Shown: positions 1 through 8,294 of the stretch, in pieces
How the letters are laid out: each line of letters opens with the position of its first letter
Numbering within the stretch: the stretch's first letter is position 1
Assembly: GCF_000425545.1 (NCBI RefSeq)
Contig: NZ_AUDQ01000004.1
Coordinates: 62,001-126,000, forward strand
Length of the DNA: 64,000 nucleotides
Reading direction: 5' to 3'
Source: Sporosarcina ureae DSM 2281
GTDB lineage: Bacteria > Bacillota > Bacilli > Bacillales_A > Planococcaceae
Notes under the pieces: generated by a model
Database searches by the model: none
Told to the model about the DNA's origin: nothing
The model's input: the letters and a program-made list of their open reading frames with translations, nothing else
Made by a program: the position numbers and the translations under genes

Positions 1-1290
1 AACCACACGTTCCATACGAGAAAGACCGATACGGAATTGGTTTTGAAGTAATTCACCAACAGAACGCAAACGACGATTACCAAGATGGTCAATATCATCC
101 GTGTTTCCTACACCATGTAAGAGGTTAAAGAAATAGCTGATAGATGCAACGATATCTGAAGGGGTAATATGCTTAATAGACTCGTCTACTTCAGCGTTGG
201 AAATAACATTAATCACTTGTTTCTCTTCACTTTTCGGTGCGTAAATCTTTAGCGTCTGGATCACCATTGGTTCTTCCAATATAGACCCTACATGTTCGAT
301 CGACTCAGTATTGATACCTTGAGATAAAAACGGTAGTAATTTATCCAATGTACGTCGGTCGATTAGCTGATCTTTTTCCACTAAAATCTCGCCTGTTTCA
401 GGGTCGACAAGTGTTTCAGCAGCTGTTTGATTGAACAGTCGATTTTGCAAGTGAAGCTTTTTATTCATTTTATAACGACCGACATTCGCTAGATCATAGC
501 GCTTCGGATCGAAGAATCGTGAATACAAAAGACTTCTTGCGCTGTCTAGTGTTGGTGGCTCACCTGGACGAAGTCGCTCATAGATTTCAAGCATCGCTTT
601 TTCTGAAGTCTCGGTATTATCTTTTTCTAATGAATTCCGTAAATATTCATTGTCACCGATTAAATCGATAATTTCTTGATCAGTAGAGAAGCCTAATGCA
701 CGTAATAAAACAGTGATTGGCAACTTACGAGTACGGTCGATACGGACATGTACTACGTCTTTTGCATCTGTTTCATACTCCAGCCACGCTCCACGGTTCG
801 GAATAACAGTAGCGCCAAATCCACGCTTACCGTTTTTGTCCGTCTTATCATTATAGTAAACACTTGGCGAACGAACGAGCTGTGAAACGATAACACGCTC
901 CGCTCCGTTAATAATGAACGTTCCGTTTTCAGTCATAAGCGGGAAGTCTCCCATGAAAACGTCCTGTTCCTTCACATCGCCGGTTTCTTGATTATGAAGA
1001 CGTACTTTTACACGAAGTGGTGCGGCATATGTCACATCGCGCTCTTTTGATTCGTCTACTGGATATTTTGGTTCACCCAGTTTGTAATCGATAAATTCCA
1101 AAGATAAGTTACCTGTGAAATCCTGGATAGGCGAAATATCCCGGAACATTTCACGTAACCCTTCTTCTAAGAACCACTCGTAAGACGCCGTTTGAATTTC
1201 AATCAAATTCGGCAGATCGAGTACTTCTTTGATTCGCGCGAAACTTCTACGCTGACGATGTTGACCATACTGAACTAAATGACCTGTCAA
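1..1290 (-). CDS. rpoB: RNA polymerase beta subunit, N-terminal 430 codons (partial)
   Basis: Catalytic-core subunit of RNA polymerase. The reverse strand reads [20 protein letters not shown] after a TTG start, matching the start of Bacillus RpoB, and continues open to the window edge. The visible part is the protrusion and lobe region and stops at the SRMERVV stretch, just before rifampicin cluster I, so resistance positions cannot be read here. The TTG at 1288-1290 is chosen because AGGGGTGA lies a few bases upstream and because RpoB of Bacillus also starts with TTG. It follows the rsmC-like gene and a terminator-like hairpin. Identity is secure; the rest of the gene is outside the window. 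Confidence 0.97.
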   Translation of the reverse strand, partial: MTGHLVQYGQHRQRRSFARIKEVLDLPNLIEIQTASYEWFLEEGLREMFRDISPIQDFTGNLSLEFIDYKLGEPKYPVDESKERDVTYAAPLRVKVRLHNQETGDVKEQDVFMGDFPLMTENGTFIINGAERVIVSQLVRSPSVYYNDKTDKNGKRGFGATVIPNRGAWLEYETDAKDVVHVRIDRTRKLPITVLLRALGFSTDQEIIDLIGDNEYLRNSLEKDNTETSEKAMLEIYERLRPGEPPTLDSARSLLYSRFFDPKRYDLANVGRYKMNKKLHLQNRLFNQTAAETLVDPETGEILVEKDQLIDRRTLDKLLPFLSQGINTESIEHVGSILEEPMVIQTLKIYAPKSEEKQVINVISNAEVDESIKHITPSDIVASISYFFNLLHGVGNTDDIDHLGNRRLRSVGELLQNQFRIGLSRMERVV

Positions 1291-1355
1291 CTCATTCACC
1301 CCTCATTAAGACAATATTAGTTTTTTGCAAAATCAGAAATTCCGCTGTGACTTCG

Positions 1356-1397
1356 AAAAAACAAAAAGAAAACGAGTTCCGACAAGAGCTCATTTTC
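1356..1397 (-). terminator. Intrinsic terminator or attenuator before rpoB
   Basis: On the minus strand a 12-bp stem (GAAAATGAGCTC against GAACTCGTTTTC, one mismatch and one wobble) with loop TTGTCG is followed by TTTTTGTTTTTT. It lies in the 230-bp gap between the rsmC-like gene and rpoB, so it should cut or modulate read-through from the ribosomal protein genes into rpoB. I saw no convincing promoter in the rest of that gap. Confidence 0.8.
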
Positions 1398-1520
1398 GAT
1401 TTCACAATCTTTATCCAAACATCAATATGCCTTTTTCTCTAACACATCACACAAAAGGGCATACAGCTGCAATATAAATATTTATGCATTTAATAATGCT
1501 ACTACACGATGTAGTTCCTG

Positions 1521-2123
1521 TCAATCTTTTTTAGCCACCAAAATAAAGTAGCCTTTTTTCTTGGCAACCGTATCCACATTACCAAACAACTTCTTCAAGT
1601 GATCCACCGTAGACGGAGCTCCTTGCTTCTTTTGAATGACAACCCATAATTCCCCTCCTGAAGCCAATTTCGCATAAGCGCCGTCGTAGAACGAAAACAC
1701 CGTACGCTTACCTGCTCTAATAGGAGGATTCGTTATAATCGCAGCAAAATCATTTGATTGAACTTGATTGACTCCACTACTTTCATAAATTTGTACATTA
1801 GTGATCTTGTTTTGTTGGGCATTTGTTCTAGAAAGAGCCAACGCTCGCTCATTAACGTCCACCATATGGACAAGCCGTTCTGGGAAATCCGATGCAATAG
1901 ACAACGCGATTGGCCCATAGCCGCAACCTATTTCCAACAAGTCTCCCCCGATGGTTGGCTCTTTAAACGTTTCGGCGAGTAATTTTGATCCTTCATCTAT
2001 GCTGCCTTTACTGAATACACCAGCATCTGTTGTGAAAGAGAATACTTTATTACGAATCTCAGCTCTCCATTGCTTGGGGGCACTTGAAGCTTGAGGACTT
2101 TTTGAATAATAATGCTCTCCCAT
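1521..2123 (-). CDS. RsmC-like class I SAM-dependent methyltransferase (YbxB type)
   Basis: Probable rRNA guanine-N2 methyltransferase of the RsmC/MTS family. The 200-residue protein has the SAM-binding motif LLEIGCGYGPIAL near residues 61-73 and the family catalytic signature TNPPIRAGK near 131-139. It contains only the catalytic domain and lacks the duplicated N-terminal domain of E. coli RsmC, as usual in Firmicutes. It sits between rplL and rpoB exactly where B. subtilis has ybxB. The substrate base is inferred from the family; it has not been shown from sequence. Confidence 0.88.
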   Translation of the reverse strand: MGEHYYSKSPQASSAPKQWRAEIRNKVFSFTTDAGVFSKGSIDEGSKLLAETFKEPTIGGDLLEIGCGYGPIALSIASDFPERLVHMVDVNERALALSRTNAQQNKITNVQIYESSGVNQVQSNDFAAIITNPPIRAGKRTVFSFYDGAYAKLASGGELWVVIQKKQGAPSTVDHLKKLFGNVDTVAKKKGYFILVAKKD

Positions 2124-2164
2124 ACATACACCTCCTGCGTAGAGTTACAATATCTGTATATGAA

Positions 2165-2191
2165 GAAAAAAGCCCGTCAAATAGACGGGCT
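2165..2191 (-). terminator. Intrinsic terminator after rplL
   Basis: Perfect 8-bp stem AGCCCGTC/GACGGGCT with a 5-nt loop, followed on the minus strand by a T run. It closes the rplJ-rplL unit. The opposite strand also has four T residues, so weak bidirectional action is possible. Confidence 0.85.
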
Positions 2192-2210
2192 TTTCTCAGG
2201 GAAATAGAAA

Positions 2211-2570
2211 TTACTTAATTTCTATAGATGCGCCAACTTCTTCAAGTTTAGCTTTCATTTCTTCTGCTTCTTCTTTAGATGCTGCTTCTTTAACAGCTTT
2301 AGGAGCTTCGTCTACAAGAGCTTTAGCTTCTTTCAAGCCTAGGCCAGTGATTTCACGAACAGCTTTGATAACTTTGATCTTTTGATCTCCAGCTGATGCA
2401 AGGATTACGTCGAATTCAGTTTGCTCTTCAGCTGCTTCTGCAACTGCTCCAGCTGCTGCAACTGGTGCTGCTGCTGTTACGCCGAATTCTTCTTCGATTG
2501 CTTTAACAAGGTCGTTTAGTTCAAGAATTGTCATTTCTTTAATTGCGTCTAAAATTTGTGCATTAGTCAT
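2211..2570 (-). CDS. rplL: 50S ribosomal protein L7/L12
   Basis: Stalk protein that recruits translation factors to the 50S subunit. The 119-residue protein has the expected three parts: an N-terminal dimerisation helix (residues 1-33), an Ala-rich hinge (about 34-50, [17 protein letters not shown]) and the globular C-terminal domain with the [12 protein letters not shown] factor-binding helix. Length is normal for Bacilli. It follows rplJ by 67 bp in the L10 operon and is followed by a strong terminator. Confidence 0.98.
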   Translation of the reverse strand: MTNAQILDAIKEMTILELNDLVKAIEEEFGVTAAAPVAAAGAVAEAAEEQTEFDVILASAGDQKIKVIKAVREITGLGLKEAKALVDEAPKAVKEAASKEEAEEMKAKLEEVGASIEIK

Positions 2571-2637
2571 TTTAAGTTCCTCCTGGAATGTTGTATTTAA
2601 CCGGCCAATTTGTTCCGGTCACTGTCAAAATGCGAAA

Positions 2638-3138
2638 TTAAGCACCTTGCTCTTCTTTTTGTTCTGCAACTGCTTTTGTAGCAAGTGCAAAGTTTCGTAC
2701 TGGCGCTTGAAGAACGCTGAGTAGCATAGATAGTAGACCATCGCGAGATGGTAGAGTAGCCAATGCTTTCATTTCTTCAGCTGATGCAACGTTTCCTTCG
2801 ATCACACCCGCTTTAATTTCAAGCTTTTCATTCTTTTTAGCAAACTCGTTTAAGATTTTAGCTGGCTCTATTACTTCTTCTGTAGAGAAAGCTATAGCGT
2901 TTGGACCTGTAAGGTTTTCGTTCAAGCCTTCTAGTCCTGCAACTACCGCCGCACGACGCACCATAGAGTTTTTATAAACTTTGAACTCGATGCCTGCTTC
3001 ACGAAGTTGTTTACGCAATTCTGTAACTTGTGCAACCGTAAGACCACGGTAATCGACAACTACTACAGATGCTGCTCCTTGTAACTTCTCAGCGACTTCT
3101 GAAACTACTGCTTGTTTAGCTTCTAAAATTTTGCTCAT
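2638..3138 (-). CDS. rplJ: 50S ribosomal protein L10
   Basis: Anchors the L7/L12 stalk to 23S rRNA and acts as autogenous repressor of its operon. The 166-residue protein shows the RNA-binding N-terminal domain ([20 protein letters not shown], residues 26-45) and the C-terminal helix that carries L7/L12 dimers. GGAGGTG stands just before the ATG. It is the first gene after the L10 leader RNA at 3177-3312. Confidence 0.98.
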   Translation of the reverse strand: MSKILEAKQAVVSEVAEKLQGAASVVVVDYRGLTVAQVTELRKQLREAGIEFKVYKNSMVRRAAVVAGLEGLNENLTGPNAIAFSTEEVIEPAKILNEFAKKNEKLEIKAGVIEGNVASAEEMKALATLPSRDGLLSMLLSVLQAPVRNFALATKAVAEQKEEQGA

Positions 3139-3176
3139 GTTGACACCTCCTGGTAATTAGGGTCACTTATACCGAT

Positions 3177-3312
3177 ATAAAAAGCCCTCAATGTCTAAGA
3201 CATGAGGGCAGAAAAGTCGTCATCTTTAAAAAAGAGCGTCTTGTCCTCGGCAGGAGCATTAAGTGGCAAGCCACACCTGCTGTCTTCGGTACAAATGGTT
3301 ATCATCATAACA
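3177..3312 (-). promoter_or_regulatory. L10 leader RNA (ribosomal protein autoregulatory leader) with attenuator
   Basis: The minus-strand leader of rplJ carries the diagnostic pieces of the Firmicute L10 leader: ACCGAAGACAGCAGGTG, then CCTGCCGAGGACAAGACGC, ending in a terminator whose stem is GCCCTCATGTC/GACATTGAGGGC followed by TTTTT (3179-3209). Free L10(L12)4 complex is known to bind such leaders and lower expression of rplJ-rplL. Confidence 0.9.
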
Positions 3313-3318
3313 AGCGTA

Positions 3319-3347
3319 ATCTTAACAGATCACTTTGCGCTTGTCAA
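3319..3347 (-). promoter_or_regulatory. SigA-type promoter for the rplJ leader
   Basis: TTGACA (3342-3347), 17-bp spacer, TAAGAT (3319-3324). The -35 box directly abuts the rplA stop codon. Transcription would begin near 3312 and run into the L10 leader. Confidence 0.85.
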
Positions 3348-4049
3348 TTATTTTTTAACAGTAACGCTTGACGGATCTACTTTAACAGCAGGACCCATAG
3401 TTGTCGTAACGTTTACTGATTTCATGAATGTTCCTTTTGATGATGCTGGTTTAGCTTTTTGAATCGTATCAAAGATAGTCAAGAAGTTTTCTTCCAACTT
3501 CTCGTTGTCAAAAGATACTTTCCCGATTGGCGCGTGGATAATTCCAGCTTTGTCCGCACGGTATTCAACTTTACCTGCTTTGATTTCTTCAACAGCTTTC
3601 GTTACGTCGAATGTTACTGTGCCTGTTTTCGGGTTCGGCATAAGACCTTTTGGTCCAAGAACGCGACCAATCTTACCAACCTCACCCATCATGTCAGGTG
3701 TAGCAACGATTACGTCGAAATCGAACCAACCTTGTTGAATTTTAGCAATTAGTTCTGCGTCGCCTACGTAGTCTGCGCCTGCAGCTTCTGCTTCTTTAAC
3801 TTTATCACCTTTAGCGAATACTAATACGCGTTGAGTTTTACCAGTACCGTTCGGAAGCACTACTGCTCCACGGATTTGCTGATCGTTTTTACGTGTATCA
3901 ATACCAAGACGGAAAGCCACTTCAACTGTTGCATCAAAATTAGTAGTAGTTGTCTTTTTAGCAAGTTCAATTGCTTCTTGCGCAGTGTATGTAGCTGTGC
4001 GATCTACAAGCTTCGCTGCATCTACGAATTTTTTACCTCTTTTAGCCAT
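3348..4049 (-). CDS. rplA: 50S ribosomal protein L1
   Basis: L1-stalk protein of the 50S subunit and, in many bacteria, repressor of the L11-L1 operon. The protein starts [16 protein letters not shown] and has the L1 core motif [15 protein letters not shown]. An in-frame ATG 18 bp upstream lies inside the GAGGAGG ribosome-binding site, so the start at 4049 (233 residues, family-typical) is preferred. It follows rplK by 121 bp and the next promoter, for rplJ, overlaps its stop codon. Confidence 0.97.
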   Translation of the reverse strand: MAKRGKKFVDAAKLVDRTATYTAQEAIELAKKTTTTNFDATVEVAFRLGIDTRKNDQQIRGAVVLPNGTGKTQRVLVFAKGDKVKEAEAAGADYVGDAELIAKIQQGWFDFDVIVATPDMMGEVGKIGRVLGPKGLMPNPKTGTVTFDVTKAVEEIKAGKVEYRADKAGIIHAPIGKVSFDNEKLEENFLTIFDTIQKAKPASSKGTFMKSVNVTTTMGPAVKVDPSSVTVKK

Positions 4050-4170
4050 CAGAATTTTCCTCCTCATTTGTGGTTTTAACGGATTAAACCTCCCACTTAA
4101 TGAAGGCTGCGAATCTCAATCGACCGCAGCCTTCACCTTCAAACAATTGCTTTATTATGAAAAAACAAAA

Positions 4171-4596
4171 TCAGTCTTCGATTTTGAATCCCATACTGCG
4201 AGCAGTACCTTCGACCATTGCCATCGCCGCTTCAACTGACGCCGCGTTTAAGTCTGGCATCTTTTGTTCTGCGATTTCTCTAACTTTATCACGCTTAACT
4301 GTAGCAACTTTGTTTTTATTAGGCTCACCTGAACCCTTTTGAACGTTTGCTGCAACCTTCAGCAATACTGCTGCTGGCGGAGTTTTTGTGATGAATGTAA
4401 ATGAACGGTCCTCGAATACTGAGATTTCAACTGGAATAATTAGACCAGCTTGATCTGCTGTACGAGCGTTAAATTCTTTACAGAATCCCATAATGTTAAC
4501 ACCTGCTTGACCTAATGCCGGCCCTACCGGTGGTGCTGGATTTGCTTTACCAGCTGGAATTTGCAATTTCACTACTTTAGTAACTTTTTTAGCCAC
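4171..4596 (-). CDS. rplK: 50S ribosomal protein L11
   Basis: Protein of the GTPase-associated centre, needed for RelA-type stringent signalling. It starts at a GTG ([20 protein letters not shown]) preceded by AAGGAGGTG at 7 nt; an upstream GTG at 4605 overlaps the Shine-Dalgarno sequence and is rejected. The resulting 141 residues equal the usual Bacillus length. The N-terminal proline-rich domain (thiostrepton region) and the C-terminal RNA-binding domain, ending [10 protein letters not shown], are both intact. Confidence 0.98.
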   Translation of the reverse strand: MAKKVTKVVKLQIPAGKANPAPPVGPALGQAGVNIMGFCKEFNARTADQAGLIIPVEISVFEDRSFTFITKTPPAAVLLKVAANVQKGSGEPNKNKVATVKRDKVREIAEQKMPDLNAASVEAAMAMVEGTARSMGFKIED

Positions 4597-4716
4597 GAGA
4601 CACACCTCCTTAAGTCCGTGATGTGGTCATTGGGTTGCCCCTCCCACTCAAATATGTGCCTGCCGACAATGTCGGTAGAATTGGTTAATCCGTACAGACT
4701 AAGTCTGACCTTTGAA

Positions 4717-4745
4717 ATGATACCACCATTACACAGATTTGGCAA
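4717..4745 (-). promoter_or_regulatory. SigA-type promoter for rplK-rplA
   Basis: TTGCCA (4740-4745), 17-bp spacer ending in an extended TGG, TATCAT (4717-4722). The following roughly 110-nt 5' UTR contains two small hairpins, CAGAC-TTA-GTCTG and CCGAC-ATT-GTCGG, that could be an L1-binding leader; that function is inference. Confidence 0.75.
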
Positions 4746-4766
4746 GTGGAAAATCCCCATTATCCA

Positions 4767-5309
4767 TCAATCCATTTTTTCTACTTGGTCGAACGAAAGC
4801 TCCATCTTCGTTTCGCGTCCGAACATGTCGACGCTTACGACAACTTTACCTTTGTCCATTTCAATCTCTTCCACTTTACCTTCAAAGTGAGCAAACGGCC
4901 CTTCAAGCACCGTCACACTTTCGCCTACTCCGAAATCGATATCTACGCGCTGTTCTTTTACACCCATTTGTTTTAGGATGAATTCTACTTCTTCCGGCAA
5001 TAATGGAGTAGGTTTCGCTCCACCACCCGAAGAACCAATAAATCCAGTAACACCCGGCGTATTGCGCACAACGTACCAAGAGTCATCCGTCATGATTAAT
5101 TCCACCAAGACATAGCCTGGAAACGTTTTACGCATAACTGTTTTCTTTTTACCATCTTTAATATCCGTCTCTTCTTCTTCTGGAATGACGACACGGAATA
5201 TTTTGTCTGACATGCCCATTGTCTCGACACGTTTTTCAAGATTAGCCTTTACTTTGTTCTCATACCCTGAGTACGTGTGCACAACGTACCAATTTTTATC
5301 CATTTCCAT
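4767..5309 (-). CDS. nusG: Transcription termination/antitermination factor NusG
   Basis: Conserved elongation factor that binds RNA polymerase; in Bacillus it stimulates pausing. The 180-residue protein has an NGN domain (KNWYVVHTYSGYENKVKANL, FPGYVLVELIMTDDSWYVVR) and a C-terminal KOW domain (about 127-160, VTVLEGPFAHFEGKVEEI). The start is uncertain: both ATGs (5309 and 5303) lack a close Shine-Dalgarno, and the strong GGGAGGG lies more than 20 nt upstream. It follows secE, with a hairpin terminator in between. Confidence 0.96.
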   Translation of the reverse strand: MEMDKNWYVVHTYSGYENKVKANLEKRVETMGMSDKIFRVVIPEEEETDIKDGKKKTVMRKTFPGYVLVELIMTDDSWYVVRNTPGVTGFIGSSGGGAKPTPLLPEEVEFILKQMGVKEQRVDIDFGVGESVTVLEGPFAHFEGKVEEIEMDKGKVVVSVDMFGRETKMELSFDQVEKMD

Positions 5310-5353
5310 GACATTGAGGACTATGCGTCCGTCCCTCCCTTAAATTAAAGCTG

Positions 5354-5381
5354 AAAAAACCCGTTCATTCATCAAAACGGG
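5354..5381 (-). terminator. Attenuator-like terminator between secE and nusG
   Basis: Minus-strand stem CCCGTT/AACGGG with a 10-nt loop followed by TTTTTT. It should reduce read-through from secE into nusG, so the level of NusG could be set partly by termination efficiency here. Confidence 0.7.
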
Positions 5382-5410
5382 ATATTCTCACGCTATTCAT
5401 ACTTTATTTA

Positions 5411-5596
5411 TTACAGATTAGTGTACCATTTCATTACTCCGGAGATACCTAGATCCACTACGAAGAAGTAAACCGCCATGAAAATAACCGTCGAAATAAC
5501 GACTACGGTATACTTCGTTAATTCTTTACGTTTCGGCCAGCTAACTTTCCGCATTTCCGAAACGACTTTTTTCAAAAAATCCGTAATCTTGCCCAT
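5411..5596 (-). CDS. secE: Preprotein translocase subunit SecE
   Basis: Small essential subunit that clamps SecY in the Sec translocon. The 61-residue protein has the conserved amphipathic stretch FLKKVVSEMRKVSWPKRKEL and one C-terminal membrane segment (about 31-54, YTVVVISTVIFMAVYFFVVDLG). A longer reading frame begins at 5656, but GGAGAAG sits directly before the ATG at 5596 and gives the family-typical length. It lies between rpmG and nusG. Confidence 0.95.
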   Translation of the reverse strand: MGKITDFLKKVVSEMRKVSWPKRKELTKYTVVVISTVIFMAVYFFVVDLGISGVMKWYTNL

Positions 5597-5652
5597 TCTT
5601 CTCCAACCCTTCCGAATGACATAGCGTTCTGACTCAAACTCTATGTAACTGG

Positions 5653-5802
5653 TCAAATGGTTTGCTTATGCAATGTATGCGCATTGCAATGACTGCAAAA
5701 CTTCTTTATACTCATTCTTCCCTCGCGACCGTTGTTACTAGCGGGTAAAGAATAGTTTCGCGAACCACATATCTCACAGCTTAAAGTTATTTTTTTCGTC
5801 AT
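5653..5802 (-). CDS. rpmG: 50S ribosomal protein L33, zinc-binding form
   Basis: A 49-residue protein read on the minus strand: it starts MTKKITLSCEICGSRNY and ends HCNAHTLHKQTI. Two CxxC pairs (Cys9/Cys12 and Cys36/Cys39) form the zinc ribbon of the C+ type of L33. AGGTGA precedes the ATG at a good distance. It is the first gene of rpmG-secE-nusG, the same order as rpmGB-secE-nusG in B. subtilis. Zinc-binding L33 forms are often replaced by zinc-free paralogues under zinc limitation. Confidence 0.95.
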   Translation of the reverse strand: MTKKITLSCEICGSRNYSLPASNNGREGRMSIKKFCSHCNAHTLHKQTI

Positions 5803-5837
5803 TTAATTCACCTAATTCAAGACAATAGTCTTGCTAA

Positions 5838-5866
5838 AGAGTACCATTTAACCAACGACATGTCAA
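5838..5866 (-). promoter_or_regulatory. SigA-type promoter for rpmG-secE-nusG
   Basis: TTGACA (5861-5866), 17-bp spacer ending TGG, TACTCT (5838-5843). The short 5' UTR contains a 6-bp palindromic stem CAAGAC-TATT-GTCTTG (5818-5833). Confidence 0.75.
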
Positions 5867-5882
5867 TTTACATTCGATTTGT

Positions 5883-6542
5883 TTAACGTACCAGATCCAT
5901 CGCCATCGAGTGTTCCAGTTTGCGTTTGATCCGTTGTAAAGCATTATCTATTGATTTCACTTGACGATTCAGCACTTCAGAAATTTCGCGATAGGATTGA
6001 CCTTCTAAGTACAATGTTAATACTTCTCTTTCCAATCCACTCAGCACTTTATTCATCTCTTTTTCCATGAATGTGAAGTTTTCTTTATGAATTATCAAAT
6101 CTTCAGGGTCATCTAATGTAGAGCCCGCTATGATATCGAGCAACGTTCGCTCTTGATCTTCATCATACATTGGCTTGTCCAACGAAATAGACGTATTAAG
6201 CGGAATATGTTTTTGACGCGTGGCAGTTTTAATAGCTGTAATAATTTGTCGCGTAATACACAGCTCAGCAAAGACTTTAAAAGAGCTTAATCTATCAGGA
6301 CGGAAATCACGTATCGCTTTATAGAGTCCGATCATTCCTTCTTGCATGATATCTTCACGATCTCCACCAATAATGAAATATGTTCTTGCTTTCATCCGGA
6401 CAATAGGCTGAAATTTGGTAATTAAAAAATCCAATACATCCGAATTCCCCAGATGGATCAACTCCACCATTTCTTCATCAGATAGTTTAGAAAACCTATT
6501 TTTACTCTTCACTTTTTCCATGTCCCGCACCAACCTCTCCAC
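5883..6542 (-). CDS. sigH: RNA polymerase sigma factor SigH (sigma-30)
   Basis: Alternative sigma factor that starts sporulation and stationary-phase programmes in Bacilli. The 219-residue protein has region 2 (FQPIVRMKARTYFIIGGDREDIMQEGMIGLYKAIRDF, residues about 43-80) and region 4 with its helix-turn-helix (LEGQSYREISEVLNRQVKSIDNALQRIKRKL, about 178-208). Length and position between rae1 and rpmG match B. subtilis. It has its own promoter just upstream. Confidence 0.97.
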   Translation of the reverse strand: MERLVRDMEKVKSKNRFSKLSDEEMVELIHLGNSDVLDFLITKFQPIVRMKARTYFIIGGDREDIMQEGMIGLYKAIRDFRPDRLSSFKVFAELCITRQIITAIKTATRQKHIPLNTSISLDKPMYDEDQERTLLDIIAGSTLDDPEDLIIHKENFTFMEKEMNKVLSGLEREVLTLYLEGQSYREISEVLNRQVKSIDNALQRIKRKLEHSMAMDLVR

Positions 6543-6570
6543 CCCAGAGTACTAATTGGATTTATATGTC

Positions 6571-6599
6571 AGTATAGACGTGGTATTTTTTCACGTCAA
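6571..6599 (-). promoter_or_regulatory. SigA-type promoter for sigH
   Basis: TTGACG (6594-6599), 17-bp spacer, TATACT (6571-6576), in the 61-bp gap between rae1 and sigH. It lets sigH be expressed separately from the cysE operon upstream. Confidence 0.8.
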
Positions 6600-6603
6600 C
6601 TAC

Positions 6604-7119
6604 TCATTTTCCACCACGTCTCATTTTTTCAAATTCCGCTGCCACTTCATCCGTCAGAGGAATCTTTGATAGAGGCCTTTGTTCTAATGAATCTTTTAAC
6701 CTTTGCGCAATTACACGATCTACTTCTTTCATGGCAACTTCCAACTCTCGTGCAGAGATGCGAAGTGCACCTTGGGCAAACACTACCCATTGTTCCACAA
6801 GATCGGAAGTAGCTACATGAATTTGCGTCAAGCGATTGGATAATTGGGATACCAATTTTTCAATCCGTTCATCCGCCGTTTCGTTCTCTCGTGTAAAGAC
6901 AACTTCCACACGGTATTGTTTTTTCCGTTTTTCGATACCCGGTACTAGGTGGGCATCAAATATCACGATGACACGCCATCCCCGGTTAGCTTGGAATTCC
7001 GCCATCCTCTCAATAAGTCGATCACGCGCTTGCGCAAAATCTTCCTGTTTCAGTTGTTGCAGTTCAGGCCACGCACCGATGATGTTGTATCCATCAACGA
7101 GCAGCACATCTTTCTTCAT
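6604..7119 (-). CDS. rae1: NYN/PIN-fold endoribonuclease Rae1 (YacP)
   Basis: Ribosome-associated endonuclease that cleaves translated mRNAs in the A site in B. subtilis. The 171-residue protein is a single NYN domain: acidic residues in LLVDGYNIIGAW (6-17), IVIFDAH (about 52-58) and HVATSDLVEQ (about 99-108) form the expected metal site. It overlaps the end of rlmB by 4 bp, indicating translational coupling, and ends 61 bp before sigH. Confidence 0.9.
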   Translation of the reverse strand: MKKDVLLVDGYNIIGAWPELQQLKQEDFAQARDRLIERMAEFQANRGWRVIVIFDAHLVPGIEKRKKQYRVEVVFTRENETADERIEKLVSQLSNRLTQIHVATSDLVEQWVVFAQGALRISARELEVAMKEVDRVIAQRLKDSLEQRPLSKIPLTDEVAAEFEKMRRGGK

Positions 7120-7874
7120 GATGTAGCCTGAGCGGATTGACGCTTTCGTAGAACTTCATACATCAACAATGCCGCCGCTACCGAAGCATTTAAAGACGTA
7201 ACTTTTCCAACCATCGGCAAACTATAAAGGAAATCGCATCTCTCTCGTAAAATGCGTGACATTCCTTTTCCTTCACTGCCAATAATGACAGCTAAAGGCA
7301 ACGTGGCATCCATATGGCGATAATCTGTGGAGTTGGAAGCATCTGTTCCCGCAATCCAAACCCCTTGCTTCTTGAGCTCGTCCACAGTTTGAGATAAATT
7401 ATTCACTCGCACAACCGGTATATGTTCAATCGCACCTGTTGACGCTTTCGCCACCACACCTGTCAACCCAACAGCGCGTCTCTTTGGAATGATGATGCCA
7501 TGAACACCCGAAGCATCCGCTGTTCGTAAGATAGAACCCAAATTATGCGGATCTTCTAACTCATCCAGAATGATGAAGAACGGATCTTCCTGCCTCTCTT
7601 TAGCGATTGTGAATAAGTCTTCCAACTCCGCGTAATCATAAGCAGCAACCGAAGCAAGAATTCCTTGGTGACTCAGATCCGTCATACCATCTAATTTCTG
7701 CTTCGGTGCTGTCTGCACAACTACTCCTGCTTCTTTAGCAAGCTTCATTATTTCACCGATACTTTTCTTATTGACGCCTTCTGCTACCCAGATTTTATTC
7801 AACTGTCTGCCCGAACGCAGTGCTTCCACAACAGGGTTTCTTCCACCAATCATTTCAATCTCTAGCTCCGTCAT
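7116..7874 (-). CDS. rlmB: 23S rRNA (guanosine-2'-O)-methyltransferase RlmB
   Basis: SPOUT-class enzyme that methylates G2251 of 23S rRNA (E. coli numbering). The 252-residue protein has an N-terminal L30e-like RNA-binding domain (1-75) and the trefoil-knot catalytic domain with the motifs [38 protein letters not shown] and [20 protein letters not shown]. It overlaps mrnC and rae1 by 4 bp on either side within the cysE-cysS-mrnC-rlmB-rae1 operon. Confidence 0.94.
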   Translation of the reverse strand: MTELEIEMIGGRNPVVEALRSGRQLNKIWVAEGVNKKSIGEIMKLAKEAGVVVQTAPKQKLDGMTDLSHQGILASVAAYDYAELEDLFTIAKERQEDPFFIILDELEDPHNLGSILRTADASGVHGIIIPKRRAVGLTGVVAKASTGAIEHIPVVRVNNLSQTVDELKKQGVWIAGTDASNSTDYRHMDATLPLAVIIGSEGKGMSRILRERCDFLYSLPMVGKVTSLNASVAAALLMYEVLRKRQSAQATS

Positions 7875-8290
7875 GCTTTCTCCTCCTCAGGATGCTCCAC
7901 TAGTCGAATCGCCGTTTCTATCAGTTCAGCCAGACGTTCTTGCCGATCCAATAAATGTACATACCCGAGAACTGCTTCGAATGCAGAGCTATAATTATAC
8001 GTAGTAACATCAGTGTTTTTAGGGACGGATCCCGCTTTCGCATTGCGACCACGACGCATCACCGCTAATTCTTCTTCTGTGAGAATTTGCCGATCTCTCA
8101 TCGTTAAGATGATTCGCGCCTGCGCCTTTGCAGAAACAAAGCGCGTAGCTTCCTTATGCAAGATTTGCGGTTTCACACGTCCGTGGCGTAGTAAATGCTC
8201 TCTGATCGCCGTTTCATATACGGCATCGCCCATATAAGCAAGAGCAAGTGCATTGAGTTGTTTAACGTCTATTTCACGTAAATTCTCCAC
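7871..8290 (-). CDS. mrnC: Mini-ribonuclease III
   Basis: Dimeric RNase that matures 23S rRNA in Bacilli; it has the RNase III catalytic domain without the dsRNA-binding domain. The 139-residue protein shows the signature [23 protein letters not shown] (13-35) with the catalytic Asp, and the second acidic motif near [11 protein letters not shown] (about 108-118). It starts 4 bp after the cysS stop and overlaps rlmB by 4 bp. Confidence 0.93.
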   Translation of the reverse strand: MENLREIDVKQLNALALAYMGDAVYETAIREHLLRHGRVKPQILHKEATRFVSAKAQARIILTMRDRQILTEEELAVMRRGRNAKAGSVPKNTDVTTYNYSSAFEAVLGYVHLLDRQERLAELIETAIRLVEHPEEEKA

Positions 8291-8294
8291 ACTG

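Noticed and set aside
3202..3462. Plus-strand 86-codon frame across the L10 leader
   Set aside because: It is antisense to the leader, promoter and rplA end; no ribosome-binding site.
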